The position numbers and the translations under genes were made by a program. Shown here one piece after another: positions 7,997 through 16,066 of a DNA stretch of 64,000 bases. Below the pieces are notes generated by a model. It worked only from the letters and a program-made list of their open reading frames with translations. It was not told the origin of the DNA and did not search any database. The first letter of the stretch is position 1; each line of letters begins with the position of its first letter. The DNA is taken from positions 1 to 64,000 of the forward strand of contig JAFXUU010000056.1 of assembly GCA_017524845.1 (NCBI GenBank). Reading direction: 5' to 3'. The DNA comes from Oscillospiraceae bacterium. Its GTDB lineage: Bacteria > Bacillota > Clostridia > Oscillospirales > Oscillospiraceae.

Positions 7997-9490
7997 TCAA
8001 TCGGTTGCCGACGCCATGATCACGGCAAAGCGGCCCAGGTTGTCGTCGTAAACGGTCAGGCAGAGCGCACCCCACCACTCGTGCCCGTCGTCGAAATAGT
8101 CCGACCAGCCGGTGGTCCACGCATAGACTTCAAGTCTGTCCGTTCCCTCCGGGAACAGCGCGGCGTTGACGCGCACAAAATCCCGGCCGCTATAGCTGTT
8201 CCGGTGGGGTGGGTAGAGGAAGGCTTTGCGGTAATTCAGCTCTCCGTCCCGATAATCCGGCGAGAACAGCTCGTCGACCGTGATCCGCTTTCCCGCCGCG
8301 AGATTCGGATTTCCCTGCCAGGGTTCACCGTCCTCTTCGGCTGCGAAGCGTGTGCGCCACGCCGTTTTCAGGGCCGTGCGGTGCGACTCGTAGCCGAGAT
8401 ACCGTCCGTCCTGCTTGACGATGCAGTAGTCCACCGCCAGATCGGGATACTCGGCCAACAAGCGATAAAAGGGATCTTCAGCCTGTCCATCCTGCTTCGA
8501 GGCTTTTACGGGCGCAGCGGTAAGGCGGTCATAATCCTCCCTGTTCAGCTGCCCGTTGATCAGCGCCAGCCTTGCGAATCGCCCGTACTCCAGATCGGTC
8601 AGAACGTAATAGGCGCCCGTCGAGCCTGTGGCAGAGCCGATGCCGTACTCCTCATAGTGTTCCAGGATATAACGCCCCGCAGAATCCACGCCGACCGCAC
8701 GGAAGCTCCTGCTCTTTTGGTCGGCCTCCACGACAAACCGCTCTTCATAGCCGTCCGGCTTCCCGTCGAGCTGATTCGATAATCTCCGCCGACCCGGCTC
8801 TGCCCCTGCCACGTCCCGCAATTCCTGCGTGTACGTTTGCTCCTTTTCGGGAGCCCTTTCGGAGAGCGTATCGCGGACAATGGCATCGATCAACACCTTG
8901 CGGCTGCCGTAGCCGCAGGGGATCGACACCATGGTATACCACCGGCCCGGATAGTCCCAGTGCTCCTGAAAGTAATCCTCCACCGGATGGCGGTCGACGA
9001 CCTCCGTAATATCCGGACGTGTCTTGCGGACGATTTCCAGCGCCTCCCGATGGATGCCGTCGCGGAACTCCGCAGCATATTCCAGGTCTTGCTCGCTGTA
9101 CTCCGACGCGGCTTGATCCTCCTGTGTATCGGCCCCGTCCTTCTCGTCAGTCACGAATAATCCTTCCAGCTCCGAAGCCGTCGGGGTCTCGTCCGCCCGC
9201 GCACCGAATACCCATTCGACCCCGAGCCCGGAGATGCCCGCATTTTCTGAGATATGATAGTCTACTCGCTTTTTGTCGGCGGAAACGTCGGCGATTCTGC
9301 CGATATTCGAATAGACGGTCCAGCCGATCTCGGACGTCTGCGGAATGGGCCAGTCGTTGCCGTTTCCTCCGCGCAGGAGAACCCCGACCAGGTCGCCAAG
9401 CGTCGCATCTTCAGACATCCGGAGCCTGTAAATGCCATTGTAAACATCATCGCCCATGCATAACGCGCGGCGGTTATACAGAATCGTCAT
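7997..9490 (-). CDS. Hypothetical protein of unknown family, 497 aa
   Basis: The product is soluble, acidic and has no secretion signal. The N-terminal 100 residues (MTILYNRRALCMGDDVYNG) look beta-rich. The middle is acidic and variable (DEKDGADTQEDQAASEYSEQ), and the C-terminus is rich in aromatics (WTTGWSDYFDD, then EWWGALCLTVYDDNLGRF). No catalytic motif is recognised. I chose the ATG at 9490 because a GAGGAGG-type site precedes it, whereas the longer frame upstream adds a low-complexity basic extension. It lies 151 bases downstream of DNA polymerase IV on the same strand and may be read from the same promoter at 11492-11520. Confidence 0.65.
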   Translation of the reverse strand: MTILYNRRALCMGDDVYNGIYRLRMSEDATLGDLVGVLLRGGNGNDWPIPQTSEIGWTVYSNIGRIADVSADKKRVDYHISENAGISGLGVEWVFGARADETPTASELEGLFVTDEKDGADTQEDQAASEYSEQDLEYAAEFRDGIHREALEIVRKTRPDITEVVDRHPVEDYFQEHWDYPGRWYTMVSIPCGYGSRKVLIDAIVRDTLSERAPEKEQTYTQELRDVAGAEPGRRRLSNQLDGKPDGYEERFVVEADQKSRSFRAVGVDSAGRYILEHYEEYGIGSATGSTGAYYVLTDLEYGRFARLALINGQLNREDYDRLTAAPVKASKQDGQAEDPFYRLLAEYPDLAVDYCIVKQDGRYLGYESHRTALKTAWRTRFAAEEDGEPWQGNPNLAAGKRITVDELFSPDYRDGELNYRKAFLYPPHRNSYSGRDFVRVNAALFPEGTDRLEVYAWTTGWSDYFDDGHEWWGALCLTVYDDNLGRFAVIMASATD

Positions 9491-9641
9491 CACGGCCTCC
9501 TCGATAAACCGAAATCTGAAGGCAGGAGCGGAAATACTCTTTTTGATCTCTTTTTCCCGTTTCCTCTGCTCATACGGGATACCGCCGCAACCTGCTCGGC
9601 CGGTGTTTGATTTGTCCCATGCCGCCTCCTCCGATCCGGGC

Positions 9642-10880
9642 TCATGCATCCTTCTCCGGATCCGTCTGTGCCTTATACCTCTGTCCGATCCTTGCGGAGG
9701 TTTCCATGGCGCTGCCGCGCCGGATCACTTCGGATCCGTATTTCCCCCGGATCGCATCCACCGCCCGGTCCAGCTTCCGGGCCTTCTCGCGGCTGCCGTC
9801 GTCGAACAAGGACATCTGCGCTTCTTCGCGGACGAGATTGGTCAGGCTGATGCCCAAGAGCCGCAGCGGCGTCTGCCGATCCCACAGCTCGGCAAACAGG
9901 CTGACTGCGATCTCATAGACCTCTCCGGTCACATCCGTCGGCAGATCCAGCTGCCGCTGGTGTGACTTGTTCCTGAAGTCGTTATCGCGGATGGTCACCG
10001 CAACGCAGCCGGCCTGCGCGCCGTCGGAGCGCATCCGGGCGGTCACGCTGTCCGCCAAAGCAAGCAGGATCTGCCTGGCCGAATCGATTTCCGTGACGTC
10101 CTCTTCCAGGGTGGTCGATATGCTGTAGCCCTTGGCCTCCTCCGGTTCGGCGAGAACGGGGGAGTCGTCGATCCCGTTTGAAAAGTTGTGAAGCTGCAGG
10201 CCCAGCTTATTGCCGAGCCGAGACTGAAGCGTATCCGGCGGCGTCCGGGCAAGCTCGCCGATGGTGTGGATGCGGAGCCTGCGCAGCTTTGATGCCGTGT
10301 TCCCGCCGACGCCGAAGAGCTCGCCCACGGGAAGCGGCCACAGCTTCCTTTGGATCTCCTCCGGAAACAGCGTATGGACCTTATCCGGCTTCTCGAAATC
10401 GCTGGCCATTTTCGCCAGCAGCTTGTTCCGGCTGACGCCGACGTTGACCGTGAAGCCCAGCGAATCCCGGATCCGGTCCTTGAGCTCATGGGCTACTGCG
10501 AGCGGGTCGGGATACAAATAGCCCGTCCCGCTGAAATCGCAGAAGCACTCGTCGATGGAGGCCTTCTCGACCGCCGGAGCGTAGCTGCGGCAGATATCCA
10601 TAAAGGCCTTTGAGTTTTTCTCATACAGCCGGAAATCCGGCCTGGCCACGATCAGGTCCGGGCATTTCCGAAGCGCCGCCGACAGGGGCTCGCCGGTTTT
10701 GACGCCGAGTTTCTTCGCGGGGATGGATTTTGCCAGCACAACGCCCGTCCGCTTTTCGGGGTCGCCGCCAATCACGGCAGGAACCAGGCGAAGGTCCTCT
10801 CCGCCTTCCGATATTCGGCGGACAGCCTCCCAGGACAGATAAGCGCTGTTGACGTCAACATGAAAAATCAGCCGTTCCAT
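9642..10880 (-). CDS. dinB: DNA polymerase IV (Y-family translesion polymerase)
   Basis: The 412-residue protein starts with the Y-family palm motif HVDVNSAYLSWEAV, with its metal-binding Asp. It also has the second motif SIDECFCDF, with the catalytic Asp-Glu pair, and the helix-hairpin-helix region typical of DinB (FGVGGNTASKLRRLRIHTIGELA). It copies across damaged template bases with low fidelity. The length is in the normal range for bacterial UmuC/DinB proteins. It follows a YciI-like gene by 36 bases and a 56-aa gene before that, so it is probably part of their transcript. I see no obvious LexA-type box near the operon promoter, but did not search exhaustively. Confidence 0.92.
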   Translation of the reverse strand: MERLIFHVDVNSAYLSWEAVRRISEGGEDLRLVPAVIGGDPEKRTGVVLAKSIPAKKLGVKTGEPLSAALRKCPDLIVARPDFRLYEKNSKAFMDICRSYAPAVEKASIDECFCDFSGTGYLYPDPLAVAHELKDRIRDSLGFTVNVGVSRNKLLAKMASDFEKPDKVHTLFPEEIQRKLWPLPVGELFGVGGNTASKLRRLRIHTIGELARTPPDTLQSRLGNKLGLQLHNFSNGIDDSPVLAEPEEAKGYSISTTLEEDVTEIDSARQILLALADSVTARMRSDGAQAGCVAVTIRDNDFRNKSHQRQLDLPTDVTGEVYEIAVSLFAELWDRQTPLRLLGISLTNLVREEAQMSLFDDGSREKARKLDRAVDAIRGKYGSEVIRRGSAMETSARIGQRYKAQTDPEKDA

Positions 10881-10916
10881 TTTCTCAATACAGCGGAAGC
10901 CCGACGCTTACAGCCA

Positions 10917-11219
10917 TCAATTGCCGACCTTCTCGCCGTTTATGATGACTACATTCATCGGCTCGACTTCGACCTTCTCCCAGACGTGCTCGACGATATA
11001 CGGCTCCGTGCGCAGGTATTCCTCCAGGAGGTCCCGGCTTTCAAAGTCCACGATCAGCACGGAGCCCTTCATTTTTCCTTCGTCGTCAAGGAGACCGCCC
11101 GCACAGACGACCTTTCCTTTTACCGACGCCATGTTTTCAAGATGCCGTGCCCTGACGGCCATGCGCCTGTCCAGCATGTCCTTTCCGTCATAGGCTTTTA
11201 TGATAAACTGCATTTTCAT
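10917..11219 (-). CDS. YciI/YCII-family protein
   Basis: The 100-residue protein starts MKMQFIIKAYDG and contains the family pattern R..HL.....GK....G, an ILIVDFES-type central strand (VLIVDFESRDLLEEYLRTEPY) and a C-terminal strand pair. It belongs to the dimeric alpha+beta barrel superfamily. Members have a conserved His-Asp pair thought to act in acid-base chemistry, but most have no known substrate. AAGGAG lies at good spacing before the ATG. It sits between the 56-aa gene (45 bases upstream) and dinB (36 bases downstream). No functional link to the polymerase is known. Confidence 0.8.
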   Translation of the reverse strand: MKMQFIIKAYDGKDMLDRRMAVRARHLENMASVKGKVVCAGGLLDDEGKMKGSVLIVDFESRDLLEEYLRTEPYIVEHVWEKVEVEPMNVVIINGEKVGN

Positions 11220-11264
11220 CGTCTCCTTCGCTGTCCGTTTCTGAGGCAGGGGGTTCCCGGCGTC

Positions 11265-11435
11265 TTACCGTTCGTTCATTTTTTCCTTCAGCTCCCGCAG
11301 GCTCCTGTCATGCTGTTCCTGCGAAATCGCGCCGGTTTCAAGGAACCGGTCCAACGTTTCTTTTTGCCGCAGGTATAAGAGATGGTTCTTCTCCTCATGC
11401 GTGAGCTTTTCCAAGGGCTTATTGCCGTTTTCCAT
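11265..11435 (-). CDS. 56-aa charged helical protein
   Basis: A short leftward gene with AAGGAG upstream encodes MENGNKPLEKLTHEEKNHLL followed by LYLRQKETLDRFLETGAISQ and a charged C-terminal helix. The 'hydrophobic helix, T/S-GAIS-Q/E-E-Q, helix' pattern is like SHOCT-type short C-terminal domains and like small conserved Clostridial proteins of this length. Its start is about 50 bases below the promoter at 11492-11520, making it the first gene of the leftward operon with the YciI-like gene and dinB. Its function is unknown; an oligomerisation or adaptor role is possible. Confidence 0.65.
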   Translation of the reverse strand: MENGNKPLEKLTHEEKNHLLYLRQKETLDRFLETGAISQEQHDRSLRELKEKMNER

Positions 11436-11491
11436 TTGTCTGCGTTCTCCTTAACGGTTCTGTACGAGGTCCCGCTTCTTCCCATGCACAG

Positions 11492-11520
11492 ATTATATAG
11501 AAATCAGAATCTCCGGTCAA
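11492..11520 (-). promoter_or_regulatory. Promoter of the small-protein/YciI/dinB operon
   Basis: On the - strand TTGACC (11520-11515) and TATAAT (11497-11492) are separated by 17 bases. The sequence closely resembles the glycyl radical enzyme promoter at 26822-26850. Confidence 0.75.
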
Positions 11521-11634
11521 CGTCAGGCTTGAACGCCCGGAGGCGTTTCCGCAAGCGGGCATCCGGCCCGCTGAGACTCGGTTTCGGTACAAGCCGGCCT
11601 TTGCGAATTCTCTGCAGCAAACTCGGTTGTTTTC

Positions 11635-11643
11635 TGTTATAAT
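11635..11643 (+). promoter_or_regulatory. Extended -10 promoter of the 11.7-17.1 kb operon
   Basis: TGTTATAAT combines a perfect -10 hexamer with the TGn extension. No good -35 is present, as expected for extended -10 promoters. The first gene starts 131 bases downstream. Confidence 0.6.
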
Positions 11644-11774
11644 GATGATCGGGTATTTCCGGATCGTCTCTCCATGCGCATTCAAACAAATGTCCGGCAA
11701 AACCGCTCTGCGGCATTAAATGATCGGACGGAGAAACGAGAGGAAGCGCCATTCTGTTTGGGAGGGTACAGATC

Positions 11775-12656
11775 ATGTTTGGAGTCGGCAGCGTCGATAT
11801 CGATCGGGTCATGCAGGGTTCCATCGATATGCACGTCCATCACGGCCCCGGCGGGGGCAGCTTCAGCGCTTACGACCTGGCGGTGCAGGCAAGCCAGGCC
11901 GGGATGCGGGCTATCGTCCTGAAGGATACCGGATACCCCAACGCCCCTATGGCAGAGCTTGTAAACCGGCTGGTCCCGGGCGTCACCCTGTTCGGCAGTC
12001 AGTGCCTCAACGCTTACTGCGGCGGGCTGAACTGCCATGCGGTGGAATCCGCCGCCAAAATGGGCGCCAAGGTCATCTGGATGCCCACGCTTTCCGCCGC
12101 AAACAGCGTGAACGTTTACAGAAGAATGGGCATCCCCGTCAGCGAGGAGGGGCTCTCCCTGCTGGACGACCGGGGCCAGCTCTATCCGGACGTGCTGAAG
12201 ATCCTGGAGATCATCAAAAAGTATGACATTTGCCTGGCGACCGGCCACATTTCTCCCTCGGAGTGCTTTGCCGTTGTTGAGGAAGCCCGGAGGATGGGCA
12301 TCGACAAGATCATCCTCACGCACCCGCTGGGCTCCGAGACCGTGCTGGATAAGACCCTGACGCCGGAGGAGACGGTCCGGCTGACCCGGATGGGCGCCTA
12401 TGCGGAGTTTACCTTCGTGTTCCATCTTCCCACGGAGCTCAGCTATGATCCGGAGATCACGGTCGGTCATATCCGGGCGATCGGCCCGGAGAACTGCATC
12501 ATCAGCACGGATCTGGGTCTCTTCGGCCACAACGCGTCGCCGGCGGAGGGCTTCCGGATGTTCATCGCCACCCTGGCTCACCACGGGATGACCGAGGAAG
12601 AGATCACCCTGATGGCCAGGATCAACCCGGCAAAGCTGCTGGGCCTCGACACCTGA
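11775..12656 (+). CDS. DUF6282-type metal-dependent hydrolase
   Basis: The 293-residue protein carries DMHVHHGP near its N-terminus, with His20 and His22 as the first metal ligands of an amidohydrolase/PHP-like barrel. Later come ATGHIS, ILTHPLGSE and ISTDLGLFGH, which give further His and Asp ligands, so the metal site looks complete. It should hydrolyse a small cyclic or ester/amide substrate in the cytoplasm; the substrate is unknown. DUF6282 is named from recognition of this pattern. It is the first of five genes in one direction (UGSC-like protein, two DHDPS-like lyases, NTF2-like protein), which places it in a catabolic pathway. The start follows GGGAGG. Confidence 0.75.
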   Translation: MFGVGSVDIDRVMQGSIDMHVHHGPGGGSFSAYDLAVQASQAGMRAIVLKDTGYPNAPMAELVNRLVPGVTLFGSQCLNAYCGGLNCHAVESAAKMGAKVIWMPTLSAANSVNVYRRMGIPVSEEGLSLLDDRGQLYPDVLKILEIIKKYDICLATGHISPSECFAVVEEARRMGIDKIILTHPLGSETVLDKTLTPEETVRLTRMGAYAEFTFVFHLPTELSYDPEITVGHIRAIGPENCIISTDLGLFGHNASPAEGFRMFIATLAHHGMTEEEITLMARINPAKLLGLDT

Positions 12657-12687
12657 TACTGAAATCATATTGACAGGAGGAACCGGA

Positions 12688-14448
12688 ATGAGCAAAGTAA
12701 GCATTGAGATCATGGAACCGAAGGGCAAGCTCCTGGATCCCGGGCGGGAAGGGCTCTCGAACCCCAGGCTGGACACTCTGAAAGGGAAAACCATCGCGCT
12801 GATGGCCATTCACGTGGACTCCCTCGTCATGCTGGGCTCCATACTGTTTTTCGACATCCTTGAGGAAAAGCTGAAGGCCAGATACGAGGGACTTCAGGTC
12901 TACCGCTGCCTGTCCTTCGGCTCCCCGGCTTCCGTCGTGAACGCAGATGAGATCGCCTCCAGGTGCGACGCCTGGGTCGAGGGCGTCAAGGAAGCCATTA
13001 CCCAGGGCAAGCGGGACGTGGGCGTCTTCATGGAACGGGCCGGGAGGCCCGGCGTTTCCATCTGCTCCGAGGTCCTGCTTCGCTCCAAACAGGAGCTGCA
13101 GGATCTGAACGGCATGCCCGCCGTCCGCCTCGCCACGGTGCCGGCGGTGGATTACTGCGCCGCCAAGAGGGACCGCGCCCTGATGGAGAAGGTCGTGGAC
13201 GCCGTGTTCGACGACATCGTGGAAGCCCTCACCAAACCCCTCACCGAGGAGGAGAAGCGCAGCTACATCAAGGAATACGACTATTCCAACAAGACCTTCA
13301 CCGGCGGCACCTACCACGAGGCCTACGAGAAATTCCTGGACTACTGCGCCGCAAACGCCCTGACGGACGGCCTCCCCGTGGTCCCGCCGACCCCGGAGAA
13401 CGTGGCCTGGATGATGACCGGCACCACCTACGACCGGGACAGGGTCATCGGCTATATGTACCCCAAGCGGGGCGTCGCCACCGTGGAGAAGATCGCCGAA
13501 TGTGCCGTTATGGCAGGCGCGAAGCCGGAATGGCTGCCCGTGATCATCGGCATCATCGACGTGATCACCGATCCCAACTTCAATCAGTTCCACATCGTGA
13601 ACGAGATCCTGCCTATGATCTTCATCAGCGGCCCCATCGTCAAGGAGCTGGGCATCAACAACACCACCGGCTATCTGGCCCCCGGCTACCGGATCAATTC
13701 CACCATCGGCCGCGCCGTGCTGCTGTGCATGATCTCCATCGGCTGGAGAGACATGACCGTCTATGCCTCCCCCGGAGGCCCTGGACAGCCCGCGGCGTAC
13801 TGCAACTACCTCATCCCGGAGAACCAGGACGAGAGTCCCTGGATCACCTGGGCAGAGCACTGCGGCTTCGGCCCGGAGGAGAGCATCATCACTGCCTGCG
13901 AGCTCAACGGCACGAGCAGCGTGGCGGGCGAGTGCATGTCCAACACTTCCTTTGAAGACCGTCTGAACGCCATCACCTCCCGTTTTGCCAGAAAGGGCGG
14001 CACCTACGGCTTCTCCGAGGTCGCGGACAATCCCCGCTACATGATCGTTCTTCACCCCACCCTGGCCCGTCAGCTGGCGGATCACGGCTTCACCAGAGAG
14101 ACCTTCGTCCAGTACCTCTACGACAAGAACGTCGTCGACTACGAGCGGATGACGGAGGAAGAGAGAGAGCAGCTGATCCGAGATCTGGAAGACGAGCTCG
14201 CCATGGGCGGCTCCATGTCCAGAATGCGTGCGCTGACGCCCGAGGACGTGAAGCCCGGCCTGCATCTGGAGCCCTTCCACACGAACGATCAGGTCCTGGT
14301 CATGGTTTCCGGCTCCGGCGCCGGCAACTCCGTGATGTATTCCGCCATGACCGGCTCCTCCGCCCCCCACGCAGAAGACGTGAAGGAGCCCCGCCCCTGG
14401 ATGAGCAAGGTCATCCGCGGCGCCGCCCTCACCAGATACGGCCGCTGA
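12688..14448 (+). CDS. UGSC-related two-part protein of unknown function, 586 aa
   Basis: The product appears to have an N-terminal part of about 190 residues resembling UGSC-type (seleno)proteins (a beta strand, then DVGVFMERAGRPGVSICSEV) and a large C-terminal part. The C-terminal part begins near TDGLPVVPPTPENVAWMM and runs through a long conserved-looking core (GYLAPGYRINSTIGRAVLLC). The defining Sec/Cys-Gly-Ser-Cys motif is not present at the expected place; GVSIC is the nearest remnant. Several cysteines remain (SICSEV, VDYCAAK, CELNGTSSVAGEC). ATG 12688 is chosen from GGAGGAACCGG spacing. It lies second in the five-gene operon, so a role in processing the same substrate is likely. The chemistry is unknown. 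Confidence 0.6.
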   Translation: MSKVSIEIMEPKGKLLDPGREGLSNPRLDTLKGKTIALMAIHVDSLVMLGSILFFDILEEKLKARYEGLQVYRCLSFGSPASVVNADEIASRCDAWVEGVKEAITQGKRDVGVFMERAGRPGVSICSEVLLRSKQELQDLNGMPAVRLATVPAVDYCAAKRDRALMEKVVDAVFDDIVEALTKPLTEEEKRSYIKEYDYSNKTFTGGTYHEAYEKFLDYCAANALTDGLPVVPPTPENVAWMMTGTTYDRDRVIGYMYPKRGVATVEKIAECAVMAGAKPEWLPVIIGIIDVITDPNFNQFHIVNEILPMIFISGPIVKELGINNTTGYLAPGYRINSTIGRAVLLCMISIGWRDMTVYASPGGPGQPAAYCNYLIPENQDESPWITWAEHCGFGPEESIITACELNGTSSVAGECMSNTSFEDRLNAITSRFARKGGTYGFSEVADNPRYMIVLHPTLARQLADHGFTRETFVQYLYDKNVVDYERMTEEEREQLIRDLEDELAMGGSMSRMRALTPEDVKPGLHLEPFHTNDQVLVMVSGSGAGNSVMYSAMTGSSAPHAEDVKEPRPWMSKVIRGAALTRYGR

Positions 14449-14518
14449 CCGGCAAGCGGCGGCCTGCTTTTCATAAGCATTTCCGTCAGAAGCCAAATAA
14501 TGCAGGAGGATACACGAT

Positions 14519-15565
14519 ATGGCGCTTGAATACACGAAATCGGAAGCAAAAGCCTGGGCCAAGAAGAATTTCCTGGGCCTGGAAGCTCCCATCTTCCCCT
14601 CGTACACCCCCGATCTTTCGGCTCTCGACGAGGACGGTATCCGGTGGGACGTCAACCATATCATCGCCAATGGCATGATGTCCATCATGATCGCGCCGGA
14701 GGCGACCGGCATGACCTATGAGGAACGCAGGGAGTTTGTCCGCATCGTCAACGACGAGGCGAAGGGCCGGATCATCACCTCGGTGGGCGCCCTCTTGGAC
14801 ACCGTCGAGGAGAACATCGCCATCATGAAGTACCACGAAGAGACCGGCGGAACGATGGCGATGCTCGGACATCCCATCGCGTATGATCCCCTGGACCCGG
14901 AAGAGCTGTACCGCAACTACAAGTATATGGCGGATTCCACGAACCTGGCCATCAACTTCTACCCCGGCAGACTGAGAGTGAAGCGGTTCCACCCCACCGG
15001 CTGGCCGATGGAAATGCTCCCGCGGTTTGCGGAGATCCCCAACGTGACTGCGATGAAGTTCGCCGGCGGCACGACGCTGTCCACCGTCGAATACGCCTTC
15101 CGGAAGGTCGGCGACCAGATCCTTGTCTCGGATCCGATGCCGGAATCCTGGTTCACCACGATGCCGTTTTTCGGCCAGCAGTGGGCGGGCGCCGGTCCCT
15201 TCTACAGCATGCAGACGCCGGAGGATCAGCGCTGCGTCAGGCTGTTCAACCTGATCCGGGAAGGCAGGCTGGAGGAGGCTTATCAGCATTACTGGAAATA
15301 TACGCCCAACGCGGCCGAAGGCGGCAGCATGGGCGATTACCTCGAGACGGGCATGGTAGGTCCCGTGGATTCGAAATACGCCATGTGGTGTCTGGGCGGC
15401 AACGGCGGTCTCTGCCGTCAGCCGGCGCGCAGGCTCTACGACTTCACGCGGGAGCGCACCAAGGCAAGCCTTCGGGCCATGGGCTTCGAGCCCCGGGAGA
15501 ACGACGAAGAGTTCTTCGTGGGCCGGTGCAACTACGCCAAGGGCTACCGGCTCAAGAGGTATTGA
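14519..15565 (+). CDS. Dihydrodipicolinate synthase-family aldolase/lyase, paralogue 1
   Basis: The 348-residue protein has the layout of the class I aldolase DapA/NAL barrel. Lys180 in VTAMKFAGG is the likely Schiff-base residue and Tyr148 in NFYPGR the catalytic tyrosine. It is longer than standard DapA (about 290-300) because of an added C-terminal region ending NYAKGYRLKRY. Family members cleave or form pyruvate-linked C-C bonds. No lysine-pathway genes are near, so a catabolic lyase is more likely than lysine synthesis. It has a close paralogue at 16067-17137, and an NTF2-like gene lies between. A CAGGAGG site precedes the start, and transcription is probably from 11635-11643. Confidence 0.82.
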   Translation: MALEYTKSEAKAWAKKNFLGLEAPIFPSYTPDLSALDEDGIRWDVNHIIANGMMSIMIAPEATGMTYEERREFVRIVNDEAKGRIITSVGALLDTVEENIAIMKYHEETGGTMAMLGHPIAYDPLDPEELYRNYKYMADSTNLAINFYPGRLRVKRFHPTGWPMEMLPRFAEIPNVTAMKFAGGTTLSTVEYAFRKVGDQILVSDPMPESWFTTMPFFGQQWAGAGPFYSMQTPEDQRCVRLFNLIREGRLEEAYQHYWKYTPNAAEGGSMGDYLETGMVGPVDSKYAMWCLGGNGGLCRQPARRLYDFTRERTKASLRAMGFEPRENDEEFFVGRCNYAKGYRLKRY

Positions 15566-15567
15566 GC

Positions 15568-15999
15568 ATGGCAGTCACTTACGAACAAATCAGGAGCTTC
15601 ATGGAGGGGTACTTCATCGGCTACAGCGAAGACTGCCAGCTGCCCGACAGGCAGCACATCATGGACAAGTACTATTCGCCGGACGTCGCCTTTGACGCGG
15701 GCTTCTCCGGCAGGGATACCTGGTATCGGATCTGCCTGAGCCATCCCGCCTGGCAGGACAGGGTGGAGCCCCGGCGGCTCTGCATCGACGTGGAAAACCT
15801 GACGGTAAGCGCGATGGTCACCGGGACCTTCGTGGAGCGCGGCACCGGCAGGATCCTGCAGCAGATCGGGATGAACGCCTTTTACAGCCTGTCCGCGGAT
15901 GCGCGCGGCGACCTGAAGATCACCCGCGTGGACGTATTCCTGGAGAGCAGCCTGGAAAAGGTCCGGACGATGATGAAATACCTGCGGGGGGAAGGCTGA
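15568..15999 (+). CDS. SnoaL/NTF2-like protein, 143 aa
   Basis: The product starts MAVTYEQIRSFMEGYFIGYS and shows the cone-shaped NTF2/SnoaL pattern: an N-terminal helix pair, a YYSPDVAFD-like segment, then long antiparallel strands (SAMVTGTFVERGTGRILQQI and LKITRVDVFLESS). Such proteins act as small-molecule isomerases, cyclases, dehydratases or binding proteins. It begins two bases after the stop of the first DHDPS-like gene and is followed 67 bases later by the second. Translational coupling with both lyases suggests it works on their substrate or product. The residues that would define a catalytic type are not clear to me. Confidence 0.75.
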   Translation: MAVTYEQIRSFMEGYFIGYSEDCQLPDRQHIMDKYYSPDVAFDAGFSGRDTWYRICLSHPAWQDRVEPRRLCIDVENLTVSAMVTGTFVERGTGRILQQIGMNAFYSLSADARGDLKITRVDVFLESSLEKVRTMMKYLRGEG

Positions 16000-16066
16000 A
16001 CCGGAGCCCTCGGCTTCAAGCAAAAACACGGGAAAAATCAAAAAAAATATGAACGGAGGAAAAGCG

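Larger units (their letters stand above)
11436..11774. other. Divergent intergenic region with two promoters
   Basis: This 339-base gap holds a leftward promoter (11492-11520), a GC hairpin near 11563-11579 and a rightward extended -10 promoter (11635-11643), followed by a leader of about 130 bases. No further gene is supported. Confidence 0.6.

Noticed and set aside
12622..14712. A 696-residue leftward frame
   Set aside because: It is antisense to the UGSC-related gene and crosses its neighbours; no Shine-Dalgarno or family motif supports it.
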